64,000 nucleotides of DNA from NCBI GenBank assembly GCA_016938735.1, contig JAFGUB010000010.1:1-64000 (forward strand), read 5' to 3'. The DNA is from Campylobacterales bacterium. Lineage in GTDB: Bacteria > Campylobacterota > Campylobacteria > Campylobacterales > Sulfurimonadaceae. Both the position numbers and the translations under genes were made by a program. Positions within the stretch are counted from its first letter, which is position 1; each line of letters starts with the position of its first letter. This document shows, piece by piece, positions 16,256 to 24,886 of this stretch. The notes beneath the pieces are model-generated. The model did no database searches and was not told where the DNA came from. It saw nothing but the letters and a program-made list of their open reading frames with translations.

Positions 16256-17294
16256 CCTCTTGGCGCTGGTGCTTTCGCTCTACGCGGAGGTGCGCTTTGA
16301 GGTAGCGTGCGATCGGCGCGAGGTGGTGGTAGGAGAGCCGACATGGGTGCGCTACAGCGCCTATTTTGACGACGAGGCCTTTACGACGACGCTTGCGCTC
16401 TCGCTGGATTCCGACGCGCAGATTATCGATTACGGCACACATGACAGTGTGATAGACGGCAAGCGCGAAAGCCATTTTGAGTATCTTGTGGTGCCCAAGA
16501 GTGCCGGAGCGCAGGAGATTAAGGGAGAAGCGACGCTGCGCACCACCACGCGCGGTCAGATCGAAAATGCGGTGATCGGGCGCGATAACGTGCAGGGCTA
16601 TCAGTTTACGACGCGCACCCAAGCGCTCCCTTCACTCGCTCTGGTAGTTGGTGCCAACGACGCGGTGATGCTAGGTGATCTGAAGCTCTCCGTTGTGCTC
16701 TCGGGAGCGCAGATCAAGGCGTATGAGCCTTTACATGTAACGATCACGCTCGAGGGCAATGGAAGTCTGGAGCGCTTTGCGGCGTTTACGCCGCGCATCG
16801 AGGGGGTAGAGCTCTTTAGCGAAGCGCCGCAGCATGATTGGCGCTTGTGCCATGAGGGGCAGTGTGGCAAGGTGGTGCAGAAGATCGCGCTGGTGGCCCA
16901 AAAAGATTTTGTCCTCCCCTCTTTTGAGCTGGAGCTCTTTAATACCCGCACGCGCAGCCGCGAGACGCTGAAGTTTGACGCGACCCCCATTGGCGCTGAG
17001 GCCCCCTACGCGCCCCAAAGCCTGCTCGATGCCGATGCGCCGCGTGCTTGGGATTTGAGTTGGCTTAATGGCCTGCTGGGCTTGGTGCTGGGCATCGCTT
17101 TAGGGTGGGTGGCGCGTGATCGGCTGATGCGCCGCGCTCAAGTGCGCAGAGCGCCGCAACTGCCTCAAGAGCCAAAGGTGCTGCTGGTGCATTTCGCCCT
17201 TGAAGGGTGCGATGCGGCGCTGCTGGATCAGGCGGAGCGCGAGCTTTGGAGCCGCGCCAAAATTGTGCGCACATTTCAAAAGGAGCAACGATGA
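16236..17294 (+). CDS. batD: BatD-like membrane protein (Bat operon 1)
   Basis: This 352-residue protein has a signal peptide, two Ig-like beta domains (about 20-120 and 140-255) and one C-terminal membrane helix (about 272-290) followed by a basic cytoplasmic tail. That is the BatD layout, although it is shorter than the 484-residue BatD of the second locus and lacks one beta domain. It starts inside the 3' end of the batB-batC gene (20-nt overlap). Paired cysteines in C-H-E-G-Q-C could be a redox switch, and the next gene is a thioredoxin. An exact palindrome copy (16731) encodes Pro-Leu-His-Val. Confidence 0.75.
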   Translation: MKRSLGSLLALVLSLYAEVRFEVACDRREVVVGEPTWVRYSAYFDDEAFTTTLALSLDSDAQIIDYGTHDSVIDGKRESHFEYLVVPKSAGAQEIKGEATLRTTTRGQIENAVIGRDNVQGYQFTTRTQALPSLALVVGANDAVMLGDLKLSVVLSGAQIKAYEPLHVTITLEGNGSLERFAAFTPRIEGVELFSEAPQHDWRLCHEGQCGKVVQKIALVAQKDFVLPSFELELFNTRTRSRETLKFDATPIGAEAPYAPQSLLDADAPRAWDLSWLNGLLGLVLGIALGWVARDRLMRRAQVRRAPQLPQEPKVLLVHFALEGCDAALLDQAERELWSRAKIVRTFQKEQR

Positions 17295-17671
17295 AACGAC
17301 TGATACTAGCGGTGCTATGCGCGGCAGGGCTCTTAGGGGGAACCATTTTGCAAGACGGCGCATTCATACAAGCGGCGGCTTCGGGTAAAACGGTGCTGAT
17401 GCTTTACAGTACCAAGGGATGCCCCGAATGCGCCTATATGAAAGAGAAGGTCTTTATTGATCCCGAAGTAGCGGAGCGTCTGACGCGCGATTTTGTCATC
17501 ATCGAAAAGGATATCAACCGTGACGAGTTGCCGGAGGGTTTTGCGTACATCGGTATTCCGACACTCTTTGTTCTTGATGCCAACGGATCGCTGATCGAAA
17601 CGGTCATCGGGTCGCGCCGCGCGGGGGTCTTTGCGCAGATACTCGATACCATTAAAGAGGCGGGGCGATGA
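17291..17671 (+). CDS. Exported thioredoxin-family protein (Bat operon 1)
   Basis: The 126-residue product has a signal peptide (about 1-16) and a thioredoxin fold with C-P-E-C at about 44-47 and cis-Pro loop G-I-P-T-L. It resembles the thioredoxin at 12.1 kb and would act in the periplasm. The ATG overlaps the batD stop as ATGA, and AAAGGAG lies upstream; a longer frame extending left is only overlap with batD. Its presence inside a Bat operon suggests that it services Bat protein disulfides or answers oxidative stress, which is inference. It again overlaps the next start by ATGA. Confidence 0.83.
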   Translation: MKRLILAVLCAAGLLGGTILQDGAFIQAAASGKTVLMLYSTKGCPECAYMKEKVFIDPEVAERLTRDFVIIEKDINRDELPEGFAYIGIPTLFVLDANGSLIETVIGSRRAGVFAQILDTIKEAGR

Positions 17672-18264
17672 AGAAGTTGTTGGTTTATATGGCGTGGATC
17701 GGATCGCTTTGGGCATTTGATGCGCAGGATCTAAAGCGTTTGCGTGAGGAGCAGAGCTGCCCGCGCTGCGATTTGCGCGGTGCCGATCTAAGCGGTATGG
17801 AGCTGATTGGTGCTGAGTTACAGGGGGCCGATCTACGCGGTGCGCTTCTTGACGGTGTGGAGCTGGTCGCCGCAGAGCTTGACGGCGCTGATCTCTCCGG
17901 TGCGTCGCTGCGCTCGGCCAATCTCTGGAAAGCAGAGTTGCGCTCTGCCAACCTTACGCGCGTAGCGGCGCAAAAAGCGAATTTCAAAGGGGCGCATCTG
18001 CAGCGCAGCGAGATCGTCGAGGCGAACCTCTCCGGCGCTAAACTCTGGAAAGCAAGACTGGGTGAGGCACAGATCGTGCGCAGCGATTTTAAAGACGCTG
18101 AACTGGGGGATGCGACGCTAAGCCGAAGCGATTTGCGCGATTCACTGCTGGACGGGGCGATTTTATGGAAAACCCATCTTGTACATGTACGGATGACTCC
18201 GGCGCAGTGCCGCTATGCCCAAAGCGAAGAGGCAGATCTGAATGCAACCCTCTGCGAAGAGTAA
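17668..18264 (+). CDS. Exported pentapeptide-repeat protein (Bat operon 1)
   Basis: The 198-residue product has a signal peptide (about 1-16), a C-P-R-C pair near 31-34, then about 25 tandem pentapeptides of the A-D-L-x-G/A-N-L-x-x type to about residue 175. It should fold as a quadrilateral beta-helix. Most bacterial pentapeptide proteins are cytoplasmic, but this one is predicted to be exported. The two cysteines before the helix could be substrates of the thioredoxin encoded just upstream (overlap ATGA). It is the last gene of Bat operon 1. Function unknown. Confidence 0.83.
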   Translation: MKKLLVYMAWIGSLWAFDAQDLKRLREEQSCPRCDLRGADLSGMELIGAELQGADLRGALLDGVELVAAELDGADLSGASLRSANLWKAELRSANLTRVAAQKANFKGAHLQRSEIVEANLSGAKLWKARLGEAQIVRSDFKDAELGDATLSRSDLRDSLLDGAILWKTHLVHVRMTPAQCRYAQSEEADLNATLCEE

Positions 18265-18346
18265 GAAAAGGCTACTAAATAATAATAATTTTCCTTTAAG
18301 TGCCCAAACGCTACTATTTTGTCGCAAATTCACCTAAAGGCGCACA

Positions 18347-19360
18347 ATGAAAACCATTATTCTTTCTACTTTAGTCGCTTCAAGCCTGATGGCTTCTAGC
18401 ATGGTCAAAACCGCCGTCGAAGCGGGCCTTGCCCCTATTCCTGCCAGCCAGAGCGAGCTGTTAAAGCTTATCGACAACCCTAAAAACCCCATCACCGATG
18501 CCAAAGTCGAGCTGGGGAAAATGCTCTACTTTGAACCGCGCCTCTCCAAAAGCGGCCTCATTAGCTGTAACACCTGTCACAACCTCGCCGAAGGCGGCGA
18601 TGACGGCGTAAGCGCGGCAATCGGGCACAAATGGACGGCCAATCCGCACCACCTCAACTCGCCCACTGTGTACAACTCCGTCTTTTTCAGCGCCCAGTTC
18701 TGGGACGGACGCGACCCCAACCTCGAAAAACAGGCCCAAGGCCCGATCCAAGCGCACCCCGAGATGGCCGCTACGACCGATCACGTCGAAAAGACGGTCA
18801 ACTCCATGCCCGAATATGTCCGCGCATTCAAAAAAGCCTACGGCGCGGATGTGACCATCACCTTTGAAAAAGTGGCCGACACCATCGCTACTTTCGAGCG
18901 CACCCTTGTGACCCCTTCACGTTTTGATGAGTATATGAACGGCTGCGAAAAAGCGATGAGCAAAGAGGAGCTAGAGGGTATGAAGACCTTCATCGACAAA
19001 GGCTGCGCGACGTGTCACAACGGCGTAGGCATGGGCGGCTCGATGAACATGTTCCCGGTCATGGGTCAGTTCAAACACGCCAACGTCGGCGATTTCAAAG
19101 GCGACGCCAACGGTATGGTCAAAGTCCCCACATTGCGCAACATCACCCAGACCGCCCCGTACTTTCACAACGGCACCGTATGGAGCCTAGCAGAGACAAT
19201 CAAGATCATGGGCGAAACCCAGCTGGGTATCAAAATCAGCGACAAAGAGGCCGCGCAGATCGAGACCTTCCTTGGCGCGCTTGAGGGCGAAAAACCAGCC
19301 ATAACCTTGCCGATGCTTCCCGCTTCCACCGCTAAAACCCCACAACCGCAAATGAACTAA
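18347..19360 (+). CDS. ccpA: Dihaem cytochrome c peroxidase
   Basis: The 337-residue protein has a signal peptide and the bacterial CCP/MauG two-domain layout. The N-terminal haem motif is C-N-T-C-H at 74-78, and the C-terminal motif is C-A-T-C-H near residue 223. Other family marks are L-G-K-x-L-Y-F-E-P-R-L-S-x-S and F-W-D-G-R. It reduces periplasmic hydrogen peroxide with electrons from small cytochromes c. AAAGG precedes the ATG. It stands as a single gene between Bat operon 1 and a convergent surface-protein gene, and it is followed by a paired-palindrome hairpin. Confidence 0.93.
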   Translation: MKTIILSTLVASSLMASSMVKTAVEAGLAPIPASQSELLKLIDNPKNPITDAKVELGKMLYFEPRLSKSGLISCNTCHNLAEGGDDGVSAAIGHKWTANPHHLNSPTVYNSVFFSAQFWDGRDPNLEKQAQGPIQAHPEMAATTDHVEKTVNSMPEYVRAFKKAYGADVTITFEKVADTIATFERTLVTPSRFDEYMNGCEKAMSKEELEGMKTFIDKGCATCHNGVGMGGSMNMFPVMGQFKHANVGDFKGDANGMVKVPTLRNITQTAPYFHNGTVWSLAETIKIMGETQLGIKISDKEAAQIETFLGALEGEKPAITLPMLPASTAKTPQPQMN

Positions 19361-19367
19361 ATAGACT

Positions 19368-19395
19368 TTACATGTAACGTATGCGTTACATGTAA
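19368..19395. terminator. Paired TTACATGTAA hairpin between convergent genes
   Basis: Two exact palindrome copies (19368-19377 and 19386-19395) are placed so that TTACATGTAACG pairs perfectly with CGTTACATGTAA around a TATG loop. The 12-bp stem lies between the stops of the plus-strand peroxidase and the minus-strand beta-helix gene, a position suited to bidirectional termination. There is no long T run. Confidence 0.5.
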
Positions 19396-19404
19396 GCCGT
19401 TTGG

Positions 19405-20619
19405 CTAGAGCGCTTTGAGCGTCCCTGCTTGGCCTTTCCAGATGCGCTCTTCATCACCACCTATACACCCATTGCCGAGTACAAATCTTCCCTTGCCCAT
19501 CGCTTTGCGCTCTTTGATAAAGTAATCAAAGGCAGTGAAGGCGTCGGTTGGTTTTTGGCTGTTTTGCGTCGAAAAGAGCGCTTCTAGCTGCGCTACCTCG
19601 GGATGATGCAGGCAGATTTCGGCATCTAGGTATTTCGCTTCTGTCGTGTAGGTGTCTTTGCCCCGAAAGTAGATCATCTCGCGCGCCTCTTTTTTCTCGC
19701 TATATAGCGCGACGTTTTGGAGTCTGAATCCAGCGTCGTATTTGTTGTAGATGCCGCCGCCTTTGACGAAAGCAGTAAGGTTGCGGATGGTAGGAAGTGT
19801 CGCGTTGGTCTCTTCGGTCGCGATGTGGTCGCTGTCGTTACCGAACTCCATGATCGCGGAGTCGTGGTTGTTAGTGCTGTCTACCCTCTTTTGTTCGACC
19901 CATACGTCGCTGATCGTTCCGCGATAGCCCAAGTCGGCGTCGATGGAGTCATCCATCGCGTTGTAAACATACAGGCCGTTGACATTCGCCGTGCCGCCCC
20001 AGATTTCGAGTCCGTCGTCTTTGCCGCCGATGATGGCGATATTTTGCAGCACGGTGCCCGATCCGACACCCGCAAGCGAGAGGCCGTTGAGCTCTTTGTC
20101 TTTTTTGACCTTAAAGCCCGTGTGTTTAATCACGACGTACTCTAAAAACCCCGAGGAGTCGTTGTCATGTGTGTGATCGCTGCTGCCAAAAGCGATCTCT
20201 TCGTCTGCCTCGTAACGGTTGTCGCTGCCGTGGGTGTAGGCGCTTCCGGCGATGACGACGCCGCCCCATTCACCGGCACCATCAAAAGAGGAGAAGCCCA
20301 GCAGCTCCGTTTGCGAGGTAAAGGTGATGGGTTGACCAAGGGTGCCTTTGGCAACGATCTTGGCACCCGGAGCAATGACGAGATAGGAGTAGAGGCTGCA
20401 ACCGGCCAAAGTAGTGCCTGCTTCGATGGTTAAGGTGGCGTTGTTACTCACACGGACCCGTCGGTCGATGCCGTAGACTTTAGAGGCAGAGAGCGTCACA
20501 TCTGAGGTGATCTCGTTGGGCAGCCGCTCGTTTACGGCTACACTGTCGCAGTTACCCATGTCTGCGCCGGCATGGAGCGCAACAGCAAGAGAGAGAAAAG
20601 CCGAAACTAAATGGATCAT
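19405..20619 (-). CDS. Secreted right-handed beta-helix protein
   Basis: The 404-residue protein has a signal peptide (about 1-18) and repeated short strands of the parallel beta-helix type. Examples are N-A-T-L-T-I-E-A-G-T-T-L, K-I-V-A-K-G-T-L, V-V-I-A-G-S-A and D-G-L-E-I-W-G-G-T-A-N-V. Similar proteins are exported or surface-attached and often annotated only as hypothetical. Asp/Asn-rich loops (H-D-N-D-S-S-G, D-D-S-I-D-A-D) could bind calcium. GGAG precedes the ATG. It is probably monocistronic. Substrate or role cannot be inferred. Confidence 0.7.
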   Translation of the reverse strand: MIHLVSAFLSLAVALHAGADMGNCDSVAVNERLPNEITSDVTLSASKVYGIDRRVRVSNNATLTIEAGTTLAGCSLYSYLVIAPGAKIVAKGTLGQPITFTSQTELLGFSSFDGAGEWGGVVIAGSAYTHGSDNRYEADEEIAFGSSDHTHDNDSSGFLEYVVIKHTGFKVKKDKELNGLSLAGVGSGTVLQNIAIIGGKDDGLEIWGGTANVNGLYVYNAMDDSIDADLGYRGTISDVWVEQKRVDSTNNHDSAIMEFGNDSDHIATEETNATLPTIRNLTAFVKGGGIYNKYDAGFRLQNVALYSEKKEAREMIYFRGKDTYTTEAKYLDAEICLHHPEVAQLEALFSTQNSQKPTDAFTAFDYFIKERKAMGKGRFVLGNGCIGGDEERIWKGQAGTLKAL

Positions 20620-20718
20620 TGATTATAACTCCTGCTAATGTTTATAATGATTTATATAAAAGAGTGGAACTATAAAAGAGAAGGATTACCGCTGTGTTAC
20701 GTATGGATGAGAGGGGGG

Positions 20719-21627
20719 TTAGCCCTCGTGGTTGTTGCGGTTGGTATTTTTAAGATACATCGACATCCCCACCAGCAGCATAAAGACTCCTGTGATGATA
20801 AAAAGAGCATCGATGAGTTTGTCGGGTTCGGTGATGGCAAACTTAAAGACCAGCATCAGCGCTTCGATGGAGAGGGCGATGATGATGGAACCCAAAAAGC
20901 GCACCATCGTTTTGTGGGTGTCAAAAGAGCCCGATTCACGGTGTTTGCCCATCACCTCCTCTTCATAAAGCGTCTTGACCAGATCGAAGATCGCCAGCGA
21001 GAGGGTGAGCAAGATGGTCGCTTCGAAGATGTCGTTGATCTGTAGCGCGTGGTAGTCTGAACCGTACATTACGAAGGCTTCTACCCCTTTGACAAAGAGC
21101 AGCAGCGCGACCATGGCCAGCGCAACGGTAAAGGCGGCGTAGGTGTAGCGGAAAAATTTGCCTGCCAGCGAGTTCATGGCGGTAGGGTGGGCGATGCGCA
21201 GCACTTCGCCAAGGGGCATATCCATGCAGGCGACGTAGTGAATGTGGCCGTTTTCATCAAAGATGGGCTGTGAAGCGGTGACGCAGAGCTCATTGGAGAT
21301 CAGCGAGGGATAGGGGTCGGTGATGGTGCAGCGCTTTTCACGCATGGTGCGGTAGTAGTAGGCGCGGTCGCTGCGGATGCGTCCGGCGTCTTCGTCTAGC
21401 TGACCGTGTTTGAGATAGGTGGGCGATACCTGTACGCCGCGCTCATCGAGTAGATAAACCCCTTCGCAATCAGCCAGATCGCCCTTGATCTTGAGTAGCC
21501 GAGCGGTGATCGCTTCGGGCGTGATCGCGGGGAGGCGGTTGGGGAGGTTTTTGGAGAAGAGGTAGCAAAAATAGGCGCGGATTTTGACGCGGGATTCGGA
21601 AAAGTGCTGAATGTCTCGAGCGACCAT
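20719..21627 (-). CDS. PDC-sensor membrane protein, PsiE-like C-terminus
   Basis: The 302-residue protein starts with a soluble PDC/Cache-like sensor fold (about 25-150, with V-Y-L-L-D-E-R-G-V-Q-V-S and D-R-A-Y-Y-Y-R-T-M). About four membrane helices follow (near 165-185, 205-225, 240-260 and 270-290). The C-terminal helices loosely recall the PsiE phosphate-starvation family, which is a tentative call. It has no kinase, cyclase or methyl-acceptor output domain, so how a ligand signal would be passed on is unclear. A TATAAT -10 box lies upstream at 21658-21663. It is divergent from the second Bat operon. Confidence 0.65.
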   Translation of the reverse strand: MVARDIQHFSESRVKIRAYFCYLFSKNLPNRLPAITPEAITARLLKIKGDLADCEGVYLLDERGVQVSPTYLKHGQLDEDAGRIRSDRAYYYRTMREKRCTITDPYPSLISNELCVTASQPIFDENGHIHYVACMDMPLGEVLRIAHPTAMNSLAGKFFRYTYAAFTVALAMVALLLFVKGVEAFVMYGSDYHALQINDIFEATILLTLSLAIFDLVKTLYEEEVMGKHRESGSFDTHKTMVRFLGSIIIALSIEALMLVFKFAITEPDKLIDALFIITGVFMLLVGMSMYLKNTNRNNHEG

Positions 21628-21657
21628 AAGAGAACCTTTGAAGTGGAGTGCGCAGCG

Positions 21658-21663
21658 ATTATA
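21658..21663 (-). promoter_or_regulatory. -10 box of the PDC-sensor gene
   Basis: A perfect TATAAT on the minus strand about 31 nt before the ATG of the PDC-sensor gene. No clear -35 hexamer is seen. Confidence 0.45.
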
Positions 21664-21754
21664 GCAAAAAGCTTTAGCGTATCCGTATCAAAAATTAATC
21701 AACCATTTACCGCACTTGACTAGTATAGCTCTCTCAAATTTTTCAAGGTGTCAC

Positions 21755-22702
21755 ATGAACAGTACAATCGCTACAATCAAAGCCGAAGTCGCCAAAGTGG
21801 TGGTCGGTCACGAAAAGATGATCGACGCCCTGCTCATCGGTCTGCTGTGTGAAGGGCATATCCTGATTGAAGGCATTCCGGGGCTGGCCAAGACCACGAC
21901 CGTCAAAGCCCTCTCCGAGGCACTGGGGCTGGGCTTTAAGCGGGTGCAGTTTACCCCCGACCTGCTGCCTAGTGACATTTTGGGCGCGGAGATCTACGAT
22001 CCAAAAGCCAACGAATTCAAGATCAAACACGGTCCCATCTTCACCAATCTGCTCCTTGCCGATGAGATCAACCGCGCTCCGGCCAAGGTGCAATCGGCTC
22101 TGCTGGAGGTGATGCAGGAGCGTCAGGTCACCATCGGGGATGAGAGCTTCAAGCTCACGCCGCCCTTTTTTGTCATGGCGACGCAAAACCCCATCGAGCA
22201 AGAGGGGGTCTATCAGCTCCCCGAAGCGCAGCTGGATCGCTTTATGATGAAGTTACATGTAGGCTACAACACCCAAGAAGAGGAGCTTGAAATCGCGCGG
22301 CGCATCGCCAACAAACGCTCCGAGCCGATCCGCAGCGTCATTACGCTCGAAGAACTTGAAACGCTCAAGCGCAGTGTCGCGGCGGTACATATGGACGCGG
22401 AGGTCGAGAAGTACATCATCGAGCTCATTACCGCAACGCGTCACCCTGAGCGCTATGGACTGAGTGAGCTAAAAGGCAAGATCCAGTTCGGTGCCAGTCC
22501 GCGCGTGAGTATCGATATGTTCAAGGCGGTCAAAGCGATGGCCTTTTTGCGCGGCAAAGAGTTCGTGACTCCGGTAGACATCGCCTATATCGCCAAAGAG
22601 CTGATGCGCCACCGCATCGTGCTCACCTACGAGGCCGAGGCCGAGGGGGTCACCACCGACGCCATCATCGAGCAAGTGATCAAAGCGGTGCCGATTCCCT
22701 AA
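21755..22702 (+). CDS. moxR: MoxR-type AAA+ ATPase (Bat operon 2)
   Basis: From ATG 21755 (AAGGTG upstream) the protein is 315 residues. It carries Walker A G-I-P-G-L-A-K-T at 40-47, Walker B L-L-L-A-D-E-I-N-R-A-P, sensor A-T-Q-N-P-I-E-Q-E-G and the V-Y-Q-L-P-E-A-Q-L-D-R-F-M signature, all typical of MoxR. MoxR ATPases act as chaperones that assemble or load VWA-domain complexes, matching the two VWA genes downstream. It starts a six-gene operon with essentially no gaps. A near copy of the palindrome (about 22254) encodes Leu-His-Val. Confidence 0.93.
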   Translation: MNSTIATIKAEVAKVVVGHEKMIDALLIGLLCEGHILIEGIPGLAKTTTVKALSEALGLGFKRVQFTPDLLPSDILGAEIYDPKANEFKIKHGPIFTNLLLADEINRAPAKVQSALLEVMQERQVTIGDESFKLTPPFFVMATQNPIEQEGVYQLPEAQLDRFMMKLHVGYNTQEEELEIARRIANKRSEPIRSVITLEELETLKRSVAAVHMDAEVEKYIIELITATRHPERYGLSELKGKIQFGASPRVSIDMFKAVKAMAFLRGKEFVTPVDIAYIAKELMRHRIVLTYEAEAEGVTTDAIIEQVIKAVPIP

Positions 22703-23533
22703 ATGAGCCGACTTCAAAAAATCCTGATCCGCGCCCGCCGTCAGGTCTTTAGCGAGATGGTGGGCAACAACCCCTCCATCTTCCACGGCGAGGGCTACGA
22801 CTTCATCGAGATGCGCGAGTACCAGCACGGCGACGATATACGCCATATCGACTGGAACATCACCGCCAAGATGCAGCGTCCTTACGTGAAGGTCTTTCGC
22901 GAAGAGCGCGAGCTCAACGTCGTGATGGCCACCATGCTCTGCGGCAGTGTGCATTTCGGCTCCAAGGTCTTCAAGCAAGAGACGATCGCGGAGCTGGTGG
23001 CGCAGGTGGGCTTTTCGGTGCTGCGCAACGGTGATCTGCTCAGCCACTACCTCTTTGCCGATCGGCTTTATGGGCATGATCGCCCCGCCAAAAAGCTCTT
23101 TGCCCTGCACAAGCAGGTTGCCGATGTGCTTAATTTCGATGCGCTGGGCAAAAAGGCGGATTATGCGCTGATGGCGCGCACCCTTTTTGATCGGCTGCGG
23201 CGTAAATCGCTCATCATCGTGATCGGCGATTTTTTTGAGATTCCCGATTTTCGGCTGTTGGCCAAAAAACATGAGGTGCTGTGCCTCATTGTGCGCGACC
23301 GCCTTGAGGAGCATCCGCCCGTGATGGGTTTTAGTGCGCTGAGCGACCCTGAAAGCGGCATGATGCTTGAGGGTGATTTCAACCGCTCCAGCGTCGCCGC
23401 CTACGCCGCGAAGGTCGCCGCGCACGACCGTGCGCTCTTTGAGCGGCTGCGCAAAGATCAGATCCGCTTTACCAAAATCTACACCGACGACGTTGCAGGG
23501 GTGAAGCTGCGCCGTCTTTTTGAAGGACGCTGA
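22703..23533 (+). CDS. DUF58 domain protein (Bat operon 2)
   Basis: The 276-residue protein carries the DUF58 signature R-E-Y-Q-x-G-D-x-x-R-x-I-D-W-N-x-T-A-K near residues 36-54, followed by a VWA-like Rossmann part (V-V-M-A-T-M-L-C-G-S, I-I-V-I-G-D-F). DUF58 proteins accompany MoxR and are thought to be the link between the ATPase and the VWA membrane proteins. The ATG follows the moxR TAA with no spacer and has no ribosome-binding site of its own, indicating translational coupling. Confidence 0.9.
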   Translation: MSRLQKILIRARRQVFSEMVGNNPSIFHGEGYDFIEMREYQHGDDIRHIDWNITAKMQRPYVKVFREERELNVVMATMLCGSVHFGSKVFKQETIAELVAQVGFSVLRNGDLLSHYLFADRLYGHDRPAKKLFALHKQVADVLNFDALGKKADYALMARTLFDRLRRKSLIIVIGDFFEIPDFRLLAKKHEVLCLIVRDRLEEHPPVMGFSALSDPESGMMLEGDFNRSSVAAYAAKVAAHDRALFERLRKDQIRFTKIYTDDVAGVKLRRLFEGR

Positions 23534-23970
23534 TGGATACGTCTCACCTTCCCGCTCTGCCGCTCTCAGCGCCTAGTGCGCCGGACATTCCGCTGCATGA
23601 CATCAAGCCGCTTTTAGAGGTGAGCGACTATTCGCTTTATCACTTCATCGGCGTCGTAGCGGCTGCGGTCATTGTCGTGGCCGCGCTGCTCTTTTGGATA
23701 TGGCGCCGTTTCGTGCAGAGCCGCAAAGCTACCGCGCGTAAAATTGCCTATGCCGCGCTCAAAGCGGTCGATTTCTCCGATCCCAAAGCCGCCGCCTACG
23801 CTATTACCCGCCACGGACATCTGTTTGAGCACGACGGCGAGCGGCAGCGCGAGGCCTTTGCGCATCTGTGCGGCCTGCTTGAGGCCTACAAATACCGCCC
23901 CCGCGTGGAGATGATTGATGAGCAGACACGGGGGTACTATGAGAATTTCGTAGGGATGATCGATGTTTGA
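23533..23970 (+). CDS. DUF4381-like single-span protein (Bat operon 2)
   Basis: The 145-residue protein has a Pro-rich N-terminus containing L-H-D-I-K-P-L-L-E-V, one membrane helix at about 38-58 and a helical cytoplasmic part. Position between DUF58 and batA and overall pattern match DUF4381 proteins of Bat operons. The role is presumably as a small anchor subunit. It overlaps the previous stop (TGATG) and the following batA start (8 nt). Confidence 0.7.
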   Translation: MDTSHLPALPLSAPSAPDIPLHDIKPLLEVSDYSLYHFIGVVAAAVIVVAALLFWIWRRFVQSRKATARKIAYAALKAVDFSDPKAAAYAITRHGHLFEHDGERQREAFAHLCGLLEAYKYRPRVEMIDEQTRGYYENFVGMIDV

Positions 23971-24886
23971 AGGGTTCTACTTCGAATTCCCCAAGGCGGC
24001 GCTGCTGTTGCTGCTCTTTTTGGGATGCGCCAAACTCTGTCCGCTGCGCCCTACGACGCTCTATTTTCCGCATCTGTCGCAGTTCGCGCAGGCTAGCGTG
24101 CCGGCGCAGTATTGGCTGCGGCTGCTCAAATGGAGCGGGATTGTGCTGCTGGTGCTCACACTCATGTCGCCGGTGCGCGACGAGCAGATCACGCTCGATC
24201 CGACGGAAGGGTATGACATCGCACTGGTGCTGGATCTGAGCCAGTCGATGGCGGCGCCCGGTTTTGACCCCGCCAACCCCTCGGCCAACCGTTTTGATAC
24301 GGTGCGCGCGATCGTGCGCGACTTTATCGCGCAGCGGGGCAACGACAATCTGGCGATGGTGGTCTTTGGAGCCTACAGTTTCGTGGCCTCTCCGCTCACC
24401 TATGACAAGCAGATACTCGGTCGCATCCTCGATCAGCTCTACATCGGTATGGCCGGAAAACATACGGCGCTTTATGAAGGGGTGGCGCAGGGGGTAGGGC
24501 TGATGCAAGGCTCTAAAGCCGCCAGCCGCATCGCCATCGTGCTTACCGACGGTCACAACACCCCCGGCGGACGCATTTCGCTCGATGTGGCGGTCGATCT
24601 TGCCAAAAAAGAGGGGATCAAACTCTACCCCATCGGCATCGGCGCTCCGGGTGAATACAACGGCGAGGTGCTGATGCAGATGGCCAAAGAGACCGGCGGT
24701 GAGGCCTTTGCCGCGCAGAGCGCCGCGCAGCTTCGTCAGATTTATGAGACCATCGACGCGCTGGAGAAGTCCAAGATCGAGCGCGAGAGTCTAGAGTATC
24801 TCAAATACTATTACATGTACCCGCTCTTCGGCGCTTTTTTCGCGCTGCTGGGGTATGTCTATCTGCGCAGCAAAAAGGGGTGGTAA
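23963..24886 (+). CDS. batA: BatA-like VWA membrane protein (Bat operon 2)
   Basis: The 307-residue protein repeats the layout of the 13.8-kb BatA: two N-terminal hydrophobic helices, a VWA domain with MIDAS D-L-S-Q-S-M (about 90-95), K-H-T-A-L-Y-E-G-V and V-L-T-D-G-H-N-T-P, and one C-terminal helix. The two BatA copies are clearly paralogous but well diverged. It lies between the DUF4381-like gene and the batB-batC fusion, and the next gene starts immediately after its stop. A near-palindrome copy (about 24811, Tyr-Tyr-Met-Tyr frame) is present. Confidence 0.88.
   Translation: MFEGFYFEFPKAALLLLLFLGCAKLCPLRPTTLYFPHLSQFAQASVPAQYWLRLLKWSGIVLLVLTLMSPVRDEQITLDPTEGYDIALVLDLSQSMAAPGFDPANPSANRFDTVRAIVRDFIAQRGNDNLAMVVFGAYSFVASPLTYDKQILGRILDQLYIGMAGKHTALYEGVAQGVGLMQGSKAASRIAIVLTDGHNTPGGRISLDVAVDLAKKEGIKLYPIGIGAPGEYNGEVLMQMAKETGGEAFAAQSAAQLRQIYETIDALEKSKIERESLEYLKYYYMYPLFGAFFALLGYVYLRSKKGW

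Noticed and set aside
21716-21760. TTGACT at about 21716-21721 as a -35 box for Bat operon 2
   Set aside because: No -10 hexamer lies at 16-18 nt downstream of it; the following TATAGC is too close. No promoter is called.
22469-23425. A 318-codon open frame opposite moxR and DUF58
   Set aside because: It spans the junction of two coupled real genes and is His/Gly-rich in the way of antisense frames.
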